This document shows positions 26,597 to 34,593 of a DNA stretch of 64,000 bases, piece after piece. The DNA is taken from positions 1-64,000 of the forward strand of contig DFVG01000017.1 in the NCBI GenBank assembly GCA_002379985.1, in the 5' to 3' direction. Below the pieces are notes generated by a model, which had not been told where the DNA came from, did no database searches, and saw only the letters and a list, made by a program, of their open reading frames with translations. Each line of letters opens with the position of its first letter. The stretch's first letter is position 1. The translations under genes and the position numbers were made by a program. Source of the DNA: Flavobacteriaceae bacterium UBA4166. GTDB taxonomy: Bacteria; Bacteroidota; Bacteroidia; Flavobacteriales; Flavobacteriaceae.

Positions 26597-27031
26597 ATGA
26601 AAAAATTGCTTCTTGTTGTTATGGTACTTTGTACCACATCACTATTTGCGCAACGCGAATGGGGAAATTTAGAAAAGAATGAACTTACCATGCGCGAACT
26701 GGCCCCTATCTGGCCGGGATGTGAAGATGGAAATGCATCCCAACGCGATGCTTGTTTTAAAAAGAAATTAGCAACTCATATCGCGAAGAATTTTAAATAT
26801 CCTTCCGAAGAATACAAAAAGAATATCCAAGGCCGTGTGGTGATCACCTTCTTTATCAATGAAGCCGGATTGGTAGACATTAAAAGCGTCACCGGCGGGA
26901 ATGAAAACCTGCAAGCAGAAGCCAAGCGAAACATTGCTTCCATCCCTAAAATGGCGAAACCGGGAATGATGGGAGGAAAGCCACGCGCTATTAAATACAC
27001 GGTGCCCATCACCTTTAGTACGGGCAAATAG
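26597..27031 (+). CDS. Secreted TonB C-terminal-domain protein
   Basis: A 144-aa protein with signal peptide (1-18, TTSLFAQ) and a TonB C-terminal-like domain (about 55-144: ATHIAKNFKYPSEEYKKNIQ, GRVVITFFINEAGLVDIKSV, KPRAIKYTVPITF). There is no N-terminal membrane anchor or proline-rich linker, so it is not a normal energy transducer; stand-alone secreted TonB-C proteins are common in Flavobacteriia and have no proven role. Two cysteines (CEDGNASQRDAC) may form a disulphide. It is 15 bp downstream of thyA and probably shares its transcript. Confidence 0.87.
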   Translation: MKKLLLVVMVLCTTSLFAQREWGNLEKNELTMRELAPIWPGCEDGNASQRDACFKKKLATHIAKNFKYPSEEYKKNIQGRVVITFFINEAGLVDIKSVTGGNENLQAEAKRNIASIPKMAKPGMMGGKPRAIKYTVPITFSTGK

Positions 27032-27078
27032 CATTTAACAATCCTTAAACAAAGAGGGTATACAGATTTCGTATCTTT

Positions 27079-27111
27079 AAAGTGTTGTCAAAAAAATGGC
27101 AGCACTTTTTT
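27079..27111 (+). terminator. Probable terminator between the TonB-C gene and egtB
   Basis: AAGTGTTG pairs with CAGCACTT (one G-T pair) around an A-rich loop and is followed by TTTT. It covers the upstream ATG at 27096, which supports the later ATG at 27114 as the egtB start. Confidence 0.5.
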
Positions 27112-27113
27112 AT

Positions 27114-28274
27114 ATGATTAAAACCACCGACCTAGTTTCTTTATTTTTAGAAACGCGTTCCTATACCGAAACTCTTTGCAAACCACTAGAAATTGAAGAT
27201 TATGTGGTACAGCCCATCGTAGATGTTTCTCCTCCTAAATGGCATCTGGGGCACACTACTTGGTTTTTTGAAGAATTTATTCTGAAACCTCATAAGCCCG
27301 ATTACCGTGTTTTTCACGAAGACTTTTCTTTTGTGTTCAATAGTTATTACGAAACGGTAGGAAAACGGGTGATGCGCTCAGACCGTGGAAACCTCTCGCG
27401 CCCTGGAGTTGCAAAGGTGTACGATTACCGTCATTATGTAACAACCGAATTGGAAGCTTTTGTTTCGGAAACTATGACCGAGGAAATCGAAGCCCTGCTC
27501 GAAATAGGAATTCACCACGAAAAGCAACATCAGGAATTGCTGGTAACCGATATTAAATACATTCTTGGACATAATCCGCTTCTCCCGAAATACAATGATC
27601 AGTTTATAGAACATAAAGCAGAAGCAAAGAAGCGCTCTTGGATCGCTATTCCGGAAGGAACCTATACCATTGGCCACGATGGAAATGGATTTTATTATGA
27701 TAATGAAGTAGGACGCCATGACGTGTTGTTAGAGTCTTTTGAGATTGCTTCGTCTTTAGTAACAAACGGAGAGTTTCTAGAGTTTATGAAAGATGGTGGG
27801 TACTCCGACTTCAATTTGTGGCATGCTGAAGCTTGGGATTGGGTACAACAGCAACAAATCACCCAACCAATGTACTGGCATCAAATTGAGGACGAATGGC
27901 AATATTACACCCTACAAGGGCTTCAAAAGATCGATCCCCATGCTCCGCTTTGTCACATTTCCTATTTCGAGGCCTTTGCCTTTGCACAATGGAAAGGATG
28001 TCGCCTACCCACAGAATTTGAATGGGAAGCAGCGCAACAGCATTTTGATTGGGGCAGCCGTTGGGAATGGACCGAAAGCGCCTATCTGCCGTATCCACGC
28101 TATAAAAAGGCGCCCGGCGCCATTGGTGAGTACAACGGCAAGTTCATGGTCAATCAAAAAGTACTGAGAGGTGGATCGGTCGCTACTTCAGCAAAGCATA
28201 CACGACCCACCTATAGAAATTTTTTTCAACCTAATTTACGGTGGCAGTTTACCGGCCTTCGTTTAGCTAAATAA
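27114..28274 (+). CDS. egtB: Ergothioneine biosynthesis protein EgtB (sulfoxide synthase)
   Basis: A 386-aa non-haem iron enzyme that joins a thiol substrate to trimethyl-histidine (hercynine) with oxygen. The N-terminal DinB-like domain supplies iron ligands: WHLGHTTWFFEE (His47) and HHEKQHQELL (His135, His139, the HX3HXE motif). The C-terminal domain is formylglycine-enzyme/sulfatase-modifying-like, with RLPTEFEWEAA, WEWTESAYLPYPRYK, VLRGGS, and HTRPTYRNFF...RWQFTGLRLAK. Length is slightly short but all marks are present. The start at 27114 is preferred because 27096 lies in a hairpin loop. It is followed after 11 bp by egtD, forming the ergothioneine operon. Whether the thiol is cysteine or gamma-glutamylcysteine is not decided by sequence alone; no egtA or egtC is nearby. 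Confidence 0.94.
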   Translation: MIKTTDLVSLFLETRSYTETLCKPLEIEDYVVQPIVDVSPPKWHLGHTTWFFEEFILKPHKPDYRVFHEDFSFVFNSYYETVGKRVMRSDRGNLSRPGVAKVYDYRHYVTTELEAFVSETMTEEIEALLEIGIHHEKQHQELLVTDIKYILGHNPLLPKYNDQFIEHKAEAKKRSWIAIPEGTYTIGHDGNGFYYDNEVGRHDVLLESFEIASSLVTNGEFLEFMKDGGYSDFNLWHAEAWDWVQQQQITQPMYWHQIEDEWQYYTLQGLQKIDPHAPLCHISYFEAFAFAQWKGCRLPTEFEWEAAQQHFDWGSRWEWTESAYLPYPRYKKAPGAIGEYNGKFMVNQKVLRGGSVATSAKHTRPTYRNFFQPNLRWQFTGLRLAK

Positions 28275-28285
28275 CCATTTGTTCT

Positions 28286-29260
28286 ATGGAAACGAAGACA
28301 GATACGTCCTTTGATACGATGTTTCAGCAAGATGTGTTCGACGGACTCACGGCGCACCCTAAATTCTTGTACTCTAAATACATTTATGACAAAAAAGGAG
28401 ATGCCTTATTTCAAGAGATTATGGCGATGCCCGAGTATTATTTAACGGAATGCGAATATGAAATCCTCAAAACACATTCTGAAGAGATTGTTGATCTGTT
28501 TCAAGACAAAGAAACGGGCTTTGACCTTATAGAACTTGGCGCAGGAGACGGAAAGAAAACAAAGGTGCTTTTACGAGAATTAGTAACGCAAGAAATAGAC
28601 GTCACCTACAAACCCATAGATATTAGTCAGAATGCCATCGAATCGTTAACTACTGCGCTCACAGCCGAATTCCCCTCTTTGGAAGTTGCCCCCGAACGCG
28701 GTGAATATTTTAAGGTACTGGAGCGTTTAAAAAGTTTTACAGATCGAAAGAAGGTGATCATGGTACTAGGTTCTAACATTGGAAATCTATTGCATCCTAA
28801 AGCCATCGATTTTCTCACCCAATTACAGGAAAGTCTGGCCGAAGGCGATTTACTATTTATGGGCTTTGACCAGAAAAAGAATCCGCAAACAATCCTTGAT
28901 GCCTACAATGATCCGACCGGAATCACAGAAGCTTTCAATAAAAATCTCTTACACAGAATTAATACAGAACTGGGTGCTGATTTTGAGGTGGAAAAATTTA
29001 CCCATTGGGAAGTGTACGATCCTGAAAACGGAACCGCAAAAAGCTTTTTAGTGGCAACCGAAGCGATGAAAGTAGATATTGATGCGCTTGACCTTTCGGT
29101 TACTTTTGACCCTTGGGAAACGATACACACAGAAATCTCACAGAAATATGATGATAAGGTTGTATCTTGGTTGGCAGAAGAATCCGGGTTGCGAATAAGA
29201 ACTTCCTACACGGACGCAAAAATGTATTATAAGAATTATGTGTTTCAAAAAGGGAATTGA
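28286..29260 (+). CDS. egtD: L-histidine N-alpha-methyltransferase EgtD
   Basis: A 324-aa SAM-dependent enzyme that trimethylates histidine to hercynine, the first step of ergothioneine synthesis. Recognisable parts are HPKFLYSKYIYDKKGDALFQ and MPEYYLTECEYEIL at the N-terminus, the SAM-binding loop LIELGAGDGKKTKVLL, MVLGSNIGN, GDLLFMGFDQKK and the C-terminal DALDLSVTF/Y-KD-style histidine-binding region. Length matches the family. Together with egtB it should give the sulfoxide; a C-S lyase would finish the pathway (see the PLP enzyme at 29808-30878). Confidence 0.95.
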   Translation: METKTDTSFDTMFQQDVFDGLTAHPKFLYSKYIYDKKGDALFQEIMAMPEYYLTECEYEILKTHSEEIVDLFQDKETGFDLIELGAGDGKKTKVLLRELVTQEIDVTYKPIDISQNAIESLTTALTAEFPSLEVAPERGEYFKVLERLKSFTDRKKVIMVLGSNIGNLLHPKAIDFLTQLQESLAEGDLLFMGFDQKKNPQTILDAYNDPTGITEAFNKNLLHRINTELGADFEVEKFTHWEVYDPENGTAKSFLVATEAMKVDIDALDLSVTFDPWETIHTEISQKYDDKVVSWLAEESGLRIRTSYTDAKMYYKNYVFQKGN

Positions 29261-29263
29261 TCG

Positions 29264-29791
29264 ATGAAAAATAGTGTTGCCGTCTTACTGATTGTGCTTG
29301 TTGTGAGTTGCTTCGGAAGTTGTGAAAGTCCGGTGAAACAACACAACGACCTTCAGCTACCAAAAGTAGATTGGTCTGCTCATGAATGGAAAGGCACAGC
29401 AAAAGACAGTTTGGAAACCGGAAGCACCTACCTCCCGGTCTACTCTGAAATCTACCAACGTACCGATGCCTACACCTATCCTTTAACGATTACGGTTAGT
29501 ATTAGAAACATCAGCCGAAGTGATACGATCTTTCTGGAAAATGCCGAATACTATAATACTCACGGAGACCTCATTAGAAATTACGTCAAGAAAACGGTCT
29601 TTGTGAAGCCCATGGAAACGATTGAAATTGTGGTTCGTGAAGACGACCTTCACGGAGGTACCGGAGCTAATTTTGTGTTTGATTGGGAAAAGACTCCCGG
29701 AACTGTGGATCCGCTGTTTGAAGCCGTCATGATCTCTACGACCGGACAGCAAGGACTTTCTTTTACCACACGTGGCGTTCGAAAGAAGTAA
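29264..29791 (+). CDS. DUF3124 lipoprotein
   Basis: A 175-aa probable lipoprotein. Residues 1-15 are a signal with lipobox VVSC (Cys16; a second Cys at 20). The rest matches DUF3124: VYSEIYQRTDAYTYPLTITVSI, RSDTIFLENAEYYNTHGDLI (20 residues), then a beta-sandwich ending FTTRGVRKK. Function unknown. The ATG is 4 bp after the egtD stop, so it appears to be the third gene of the ergothioneine transcript; a link with the pathway is contextual only. Confidence 0.85.
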   Translation: MKNSVAVLLIVLVVSCFGSCESPVKQHNDLQLPKVDWSAHEWKGTAKDSLETGSTYLPVYSEIYQRTDAYTYPLTITVSIRNISRSDTIFLENAEYYNTHGDLIRNYVKKTVFVKPMETIEIVVREDDLHGGTGANFVFDWEKTPGTVDPLFEAVMISTTGQQGLSFTTRGVRKK

Positions 29792-29807
29792 TCATGTTGT
29801 TGCTGGG

Positions 29808-30878
29808 CTAGAGCACATCCAAGAGCCTATTGAGATCTTCTTCCGTATTATAAAAATGGAACCCTACACGAATGCCGCCCCCTCGTTGTGAAACGACAAT
29901 TTTTTCAGCTTTTAATTTATCGAATACCTTCTGATCACCCTCAATATTGAAAAATGGAGCGTGCTGAGATCGAGTTGCATACGCTTCAGAAAGCAATCCC
30001 TTTTCAATAAACGCCGCTCTTGCTTGAAAGGCCAATTTCTTAGCTTTAATATTCATTTCAGCATTATTCCACTGCTCCATCAAGGTGAGCGAATTCCCTA
30101 AACTCCCGAAGTTCAAAGGGTCTAAATGTCCGGGCTCCCAATGTTTCATAAAGCGAGTCGCGCTAGGCGGACTATCAAATCCTTCCGAAGAATTAAAACC
30201 AATGGTCGCGGGAAAGATCTTGCTTCGCGCTTCCTCTTTGATCATAAAAAATCCATTACCATAACCACTTAACAACCATTTATAGGCACTACACCCCATC
30301 ACGTCTACGGCGCTTTTTTGGAAAGAAAAAGGCTCGGTCCCTAAATATTGCGTACCATCTGCGATCAGCAACATCTCGGGATGATACGCTTTGAGCTGTT
30401 GTAAGAATTTCTCCGAAATTTGGAGTCCGTTGAGCCATTGCACCTGACTAAAAACAAACAGATCAGGACGGTGTTCGGCCACGGCGGTCTCAATATTCTT
30501 TTCCAGATTAGTATCTACTTTCGCATAACACACATCAAAATCGCGATGTTCCACAGGCCAATTTACCGAGGGATAATCATTTTCCAGCAACAATATTTTT
30601 TGCCCCTTTGAAAGACTTTCTAACAACACATTGAATCCTAGTGAAAAATTAGGAACGAGGGCAATAGTATCAGAAGACGTTCCGAAAAACCGACCCAAAG
30701 TATTGCGTACCGATTCAAGTAGCTTGATGGCTTCCGCATAATTGCTTCCATCCGAAAGAAATTGCGCTTCATGCTGCTGTCTCCAAGCGGCCAAAGATCT
30801 TGATAACAATCCAGAAGCCGGGGTGTTTAAGTAGGTTTGTTCGGCGAGTGCCTGAAATTCATTTCTAATAGCATTCAT
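29808..30878 (-). CDS. Class V aminotransferase-fold PLP enzyme, possible EgtE-type C-S lyase
   Basis: A 356-aa fold-type I PLP enzyme. Lys200 in GCSAYKWLLSGYGNGF is the Schiff-base lysine and Asp174 in LLIADGTQYLG contacts the pyridine nitrogen. The N-terminus (YLNTPASGLLSRSLAAWRQQ) is like isopenicillin-N-epimerase/cysteine-desulfurase relatives. The family contains cysteine desulfurases, epimerases and EgtE, which cleaves hercynylcysteine sulfoxide to ergothioneine. The gene is convergent with egtB-egtD-DUF3124, with only 16 bp between stops, and no other lyase is near. The EgtE role is an inference from fold and location; kynureninase- or desulfurase-like activity remains possible. Confidence 0.8.
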   Translation of the reverse strand: MNAIRNEFQALAEQTYLNTPASGLLSRSLAAWRQQHEAQFLSDGSNYAEAIKLLESVRNTLGRFFGTSSDTIALVPNFSLGFNVLLESLSKGQKILLLENDYPSVNWPVEHRDFDVCYAKVDTNLEKNIETAVAEHRPDLFVFSQVQWLNGLQISEKFLQQLKAYHPEMLLIADGTQYLGTEPFSFQKSAVDVMGCSAYKWLLSGYGNGFFMIKEEARSKIFPATIGFNSSEGFDSPPSATRFMKHWEPGHLDPLNFGSLGNSLTLMEQWNNAEMNIKAKKLAFQARAAFIEKGLLSEAYATRSQHAPFFNIEGDQKVFDKLKAEKIVVSQRGGGIRVGFHFYNTEEDLNRLLDVL

Positions 30879-30932
30879 AGGATTAACGTTGAAATTTCGG
30901 TATTTTTACAATACGCTTAAAAGTAACTAACT

Positions 30933-31376
30933 ATGGCTTCAAAAACCAACAAATCGGCAAGAATCGACGCAGAACAGCGCGAACAATACGAATATGCACG
31001 CAGGCGCATCAAACAGAAAAAGCGTTTGATGCAACACTTTATTATATTCTTAGCAGGCTCGGTATTGATTATTATCCTAAATCCGGTATTGGGTGTGGGA
31101 GAAGACTTTTTGATCACCGATTGGTATTTGTGGGCCATCCTCATCTGGGCGTTTATTTTTATTATTCATGTTTTCAATGTTTTTATTATGAATAAATTCA
31201 TGGATAAAGAGTGGGAAAACAGGCAACTGGAAAAGTTGAAGGCGAAGCAAGAACAGCGCATTTCAGAATTAGAGACAAAAGTGAACAAGGAACAACAAGC
31301 AGAAGTACAATTGCCTACAGATGATGATATAAAAAAAAAGGAGAACCCCAACCTGCTTCCGCCCGACGTAGAATGA
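30933..31376 (+). CDS. 2TM domain protein
   Basis: A 147-aa inner-membrane protein with a charged N-terminus (YEYARRRIKQKKRLMQHF), two membrane helices (about 35-60 and 69-90) and a long Glu/Lys-rich coiled coil to the C-terminus (NRQLEKLKAKQEQRISELET). This matches the small 2TM family seen across Flavobacteriia; no function is known, and the same domain is fused to histidine kinases in other proteins. Its stop overlaps the folA ATG by four bases (ATGA), so translation is coupled. Confidence 0.88.
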   Translation: MASKTNKSARIDAEQREQYEYARRRIKQKKRLMQHFIIFLAGSVLIIILNPVLGVGEDFLITDWYLWAILIWAFIFIIHVFNVFIMNKFMDKEWENRQLEKLKAKQEQRISELETKVNKEQQAEVQLPTDDDIKKKENPNLLPPDVE

Positions 31377-31855
31377 TCACACTTATTGCCGCCGCGGGCG
31401 AGAATAACGAACTTGGAAAAGACAATGACCTTGTTTGGCATCTTCCGGATGACTTCAAACGCTTCAAAAAACTTACTACCGGCCATCATATTATCATGGG
31501 GCGAAAAACCTTTGAGTCGTTTCCCAAACCGTTACCCAATCGCACGCATATCGTCATCACTCGAAATAAAAACTATCAAAAAGAAGGGATTATCGTGGTT
31601 CACAATCTTTCTGACGCTATCGCAAAAGCAAAAGGAGACGAACAACCTTTTATTATTGGAGGTGGTGAGATCTATCGCCAAAGTATGGACGTCGCCGACA
31701 AAATTGAACTTACCCGCGTTCACGGAAGTTTTGAAGCCGACACCTACTTTCCGGACATTCCGCCAAAACATTGGAAGCTTCTGCATCAAATAACGCATGA
31801 GAAGGACGAGAAACACGCCTACCGTTTTACTTATGAAACTTGGGTTCGAAAATAG
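31373..31855 (+). CDS. folA: Dihydrofolate reductase
   Basis: A 160-aa enzyme that reduces dihydrofolate to tetrahydrofolate with NADPH. Typical parts are LIAAAGENNELGKDNDLVWH with LPDDFKRFKKLT (acidic residue that protonates the substrate), GHHIIMGRKTFESF, and PFIIGGGEIYRQSM (NADPH loop). Length is usual. It overlaps the 2TM gene by 4 bp and abuts the fructosamine-kinase-like gene (stop and start adjoining), forming a three-gene operon. Confidence 0.96.
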   Translation: MITLIAAAGENNELGKDNDLVWHLPDDFKRFKKLTTGHHIIMGRKTFESFPKPLPNRTHIVITRNKNYQKEGIIVVHNLSDAIAKAKGDEQPFIIGGGEIYRQSMDVADKIELTRVHGSFEADTYFPDIPPKHWKLLHQITHEKDEKHAYRFTYETWVRK

Positions 31856-32707
31856 ATGGCGCTCACTTCCATACTATCTGATATAGCTGCAACTCAGGGT
31901 TGGGAGCTGCTTCAAAGCAAACCGCTTTCCGGCGGAGACATCAACGCGGTGTATTTATTAGAATGCAACCAACGATTAGTAGTCATCAAACTCAATCACT
32001 CGAATGCCTTCCCAGGAATGTTTCAGGCGGAAGCAAAAGGATTACAGTTGTTAGCTGCCACAAATAGCTTTCGCATCCCGGAAGTGATTGGCACCGGAAC
32101 TCATGGAACCTATGATTATCTTTTGTTAGAATATATTCCGAAGCAACAGCCAGAAACCGGGTTTTGGATTGAATTTGCTTCCAACCTTACCAAACTTCAT
32201 AAAGAACAACGAACCCAGTTTGGATTAGATCATGACAATTACATTGGAAGTCTTCCGCAGTCTAACAATTCACACCCTGATGCGGCCACTTTCTATATTG
32301 AAGAACGATTAAGACCGCAACTTGTACTATCAAGAGACGCAGGGTTTTCGCTCTCAAAGGCCGAGAATGCCTTTAAAAATATTGCTCAAGAAATTCCTGA
32401 CGAACCAGCCAGCCTGCTCCACGGTGATCTATGGAGCGGTAATTTTTTAGCTTCAGACACCAATGAAGCCGTGTTGATTGATCCTGCGGTAAGTTTTGGA
32501 CCTAGAGAAATGGATTTGGCCATGATGGCGCTATTTGGTGGATTTTCTTCGGAAGTATTTAAGCATTACAATGAAGAATTTCCGTTGCCTGAAGGTTGGA
32601 AGCAGCGGCAAGCCTTGTGGCAATTGTATTATCTATGGGTACATCTCAATATTTTTGGATCTTCCTATTTGAGACGTGTTCAAGATATTATCAAACACTA
32701 CTCTTAA
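31856..32707 (+). CDS. Fructosamine kinase family protein
   Basis: A 283-aa cytosolic kinase of the fructosamine/ketosamine-3-kinase family, which removes sugar adducts from proteins by phosphorylation. Seen are the N-lobe (LSGGDINAVYLLE, VIKLNHSN), LLLEYIP hinge, LLHGDLWSGNFL catalytic loop and VLIDPAVSFGPREMDLAMM metal-binding loop. The overall length matches. It starts the base after the folA stop codon. Target specificity (ribulosamine or other) is not visible. Confidence 0.92.
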   Translation: MALTSILSDIAATQGWELLQSKPLSGGDINAVYLLECNQRLVVIKLNHSNAFPGMFQAEAKGLQLLAATNSFRIPEVIGTGTHGTYDYLLLEYIPKQQPETGFWIEFASNLTKLHKEQRTQFGLDHDNYIGSLPQSNNSHPDAATFYIEERLRPQLVLSRDAGFSLSKAENAFKNIAQEIPDEPASLLHGDLWSGNFLASDTNEAVLIDPAVSFGPREMDLAMMALFGGFSSEVFKHYNEEFPLPEGWKQRQALWQLYYLWVHLNIFGSSYLRRVQDIIKHYS

Positions 32708-32786
32708 CACATATTTATTTATTGTTTGGCAAAGCGTTGGCTATCAAATACTCTGTTTGAAGGTATCTTTATAGAAAACAATAATC

Positions 32787-33287
32787 ATGGGAAAAGAAAA
32801 TCTATACAATCAATAGGCGAAAGAAAAACTCAAAGAAATCGTAACCGATGTTAGCATAGCAATGATGGCAACCCACTTAGGAAATGCACCCTTTGACGCT
32901 ATTCCAATGGACACAAAAATGGTAGATCAACAGGGCGATATCTGGTTTTTAAGTGATGGTGCTAGCGATCACAACGCAAACATTAAGAACGATAGTCGCA
33001 CCCAATTGCTGTACAGCGGCACTAATGACATGAAATTCTTAAGTGTTTATGGCACTTCAGAAATTGTTACTGATGTGGAAAAGATAAAGGAGATTTATGA
33101 TAAAGCTGATAATGCGTATCTAAACGGGCCGGAAGACCCAAACACCACAGCCATACGATTTACACCAAAGGAAGCAGCCTACTGGGACACTTCAGAAAAC
33201 AAATTGGTGATCCTTTTTAAAATGGCAAAAGCCGTGGTAACGGGCGAGAATCAAGATATTGGTAGTAGTGGAAAGATGAATCTATAG
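32787..33287 (+). pseudogene. Pyridoxamine-phosphate-oxidase-like general stress protein with internal amber stop
   Basis: The reading frame from ATG 32787 encodes a general-stress-protein-26-like flavin-binding split barrel: KENLYNQ, then KEKLKEIV, a MMATHLG region, MVDQQGDIWFLSDG, and EAAYWDTSENKLVILFKMAKAVVTGE. Codon 10 is TAG (32814-32816), exactly where relatives have an acidic residue before the AxEKLKE helix. The rest of the frame is intact for 156 codons, so the break looks recent. A restart at ATG 32862 would give a 141-aa protein lacking the first helix and possibly still folded. One base (GAG to TAG) would repair it. It ends in its own terminator. Confidence 0.8.
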
Positions 33288-33307
33288 ATCTTTGCAGTAA
33301 ATCAAGA

Positions 33308-33340
33308 ATCCCCTTCGCGAAATTCGTCAAGGGGATTTTT
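33308..33340 (+). terminator. Terminator of the stress-protein gene
   Basis: ATCCCCTT pairs with AAGGGGAT, followed by TTTTT, 20 bp after the stop codon at 33287. Confidence 0.85.
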
Positions 33341-33372
33341 ATTTTTTATTTTTGAAGTATAAATATACCATC

Positions 33373-34254
33373 ATGAAAGCATATATTTTTCCCGGTCAAG
33401 GAGCCCAGTTCACAGGAATGGGACAAGACCTGTATGAAGCCTCTCCTATGGCGAAAGACCTATTTAAAGAGGCCAATGAAGTTCTTGGTTTTGATATTAC
33501 GAAAATCATGTTCGAAGGCTCTGCCGAAGAGCTTAAAGAAACCAAAGTTACGCAACCCGCTATCTTTCTTCATTCTACTATTCTTGCGAAGGTTTTGGGA
33601 GATTCATTTCAACCTGATATGGTTGCAGGGCATTCTCTGGGAGAAATTTCAGCTTTGGTTGCAAATCGGACGCTGGCCTTTGGCGACGGACTCCAACTCG
33701 TCTCAAAGCGCGCCCAAGCGATGCAGAAAGCGTGCGAACTTGAACCTTCTACCATGGCAGCTGTGTTGGGGTTAGAAGACAGTACTGTTGAGTCCATTTG
33801 CGCAGACACTCCGGGAACGGTGGTGGCTGCCAATTATAATTGTCCGGGACAATTGGTGATCAGTGGAGATGTTGCCGCCGTTGGAAAAGCGTGCGAAGCT
33901 ATGTCGGAAGCCGGTGCACGAAGAGCTTTAGTACTTCCGGTAGGAGGCGCGTTTCACAGTCCGTTAATGGAACCTGCTCGCGAAGAATTAGCAGCCGCCA
34001 TAGAGGCAGTGACCTTCACGGAACCCGCTTGCCCTATTTATCAAAACGTAAGCACTTTTGCTGTTACAGATCCTTCAGAGATCAAAAAGAACTTGATCTT
34101 TCAACTAACTGCTCCGGTAAAATGGACGCATAGCATTCAAAATATGATCAAAGATGGAGCCTCACAATTTATTGAAGTGGGGCCTGGGAATGTGCTGCAA
34201 GGCTTGGTTCGTAAAATTGATCGAAGTGTCCAAACAGAAAAAGCAACGCTATAG
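33373..34254 (+). CDS. fabD: Malonyl-CoA:ACP transacylase
   Basis: A 293-aa enzyme that loads malonyl groups on acyl carrier protein for fatty-acid synthesis. Ser88 in AGHSLGEISAL is the nucleophile and His195 in GGAFHSPLM is its partner; the start MKAYIFPGQGAQ is the family N-terminus, which fixes ATG 33373 rather than 33352. Length is standard. It is monocistronic, lying between two terminators, which is unusual compared with organisms that keep fabD with fabF/fabG. Confidence 0.96.
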   Translation: MKAYIFPGQGAQFTGMGQDLYEASPMAKDLFKEANEVLGFDITKIMFEGSAEELKETKVTQPAIFLHSTILAKVLGDSFQPDMVAGHSLGEISALVANRTLAFGDGLQLVSKRAQAMQKACELEPSTMAAVLGLEDSTVESICADTPGTVVAANYNCPGQLVISGDVAAVGKACEAMSEAGARRALVLPVGGAFHSPLMEPAREELAAAIEAVTFTEPACPIYQNVSTFAVTDPSEIKKNLIFQLTAPVKWTHSIQNMIKDGASQFIEVGPGNVLQGLVRKIDRSVQTEKATL

Positions 34255-34275
34255 TTTTATCAACATTCAAGAAAT

Positions 34276-34306
34276 AAAAAAACCCTCCATCGGAGGGCTT
34301 TTTTAT
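34276..34306 (+). terminator. Terminator of fabD
   Basis: CCCTCC pairs with GGAGGG around a short CATC loop, with A residues on the left and a run of six T on the right (bidirectional form). Confidence 0.87.
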
Positions 34307-34323
34307 TACATTAGGTGCCTCTA

Positions 34324-34515
34324 TTAAGCACTCAAGGTACAGGACTTGCAGTCCTTAATTTCCCCATAATATGTCTCACGATATTTGTGAACTGTTTTTA
34401 CGGGAATGTTTAAAAATCTTTTTTGAATATACACCACGTTCGCGGTAAGGATACCCATCTTTTCTGAAAATCGTTTCTCTTGTTTGGTCTTTCTTCTGAC
34501 CGTTACTAGCTTCAT
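34324..34515 (-). CDS. Small conserved-looking basic protein
   Basis: A 63-aa reading frame starting at ATG 34515 (MKLVTVRRKTKQEKRF). The N-terminal half is strongly basic, the middle is NIPVKTVHKYRETYYGE, and the end carries a CKSC pair (KDCKSCTLSA). The length, codon use and clean location between the fabD terminator and the amidohydrolase gene suggest a real gene. No family is recognised; a nucleic-acid- or metal-binding role would fit the charge and the cysteines but is not shown. Confidence 0.6.
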   Translation of the reverse strand: MKLVTVRRKTKQEKRFSEKMGILTANVVYIQKRFLNIPVKTVHKYRETYYGEIKDCKSCTLSA

Positions 34516-34593
34516 TATCTTGGTTTTGTGCAAAGAAACAAAGGAACATTGCCGAGCCCAAGCTATCAATGTTAAAGCTATGTTAAGAGCCTG

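Noticed and set aside
27793..28167. A 124-codon frame inside egtB
   Set aside because: The sense frame carries the complete sulfatase-like domain of EgtB.
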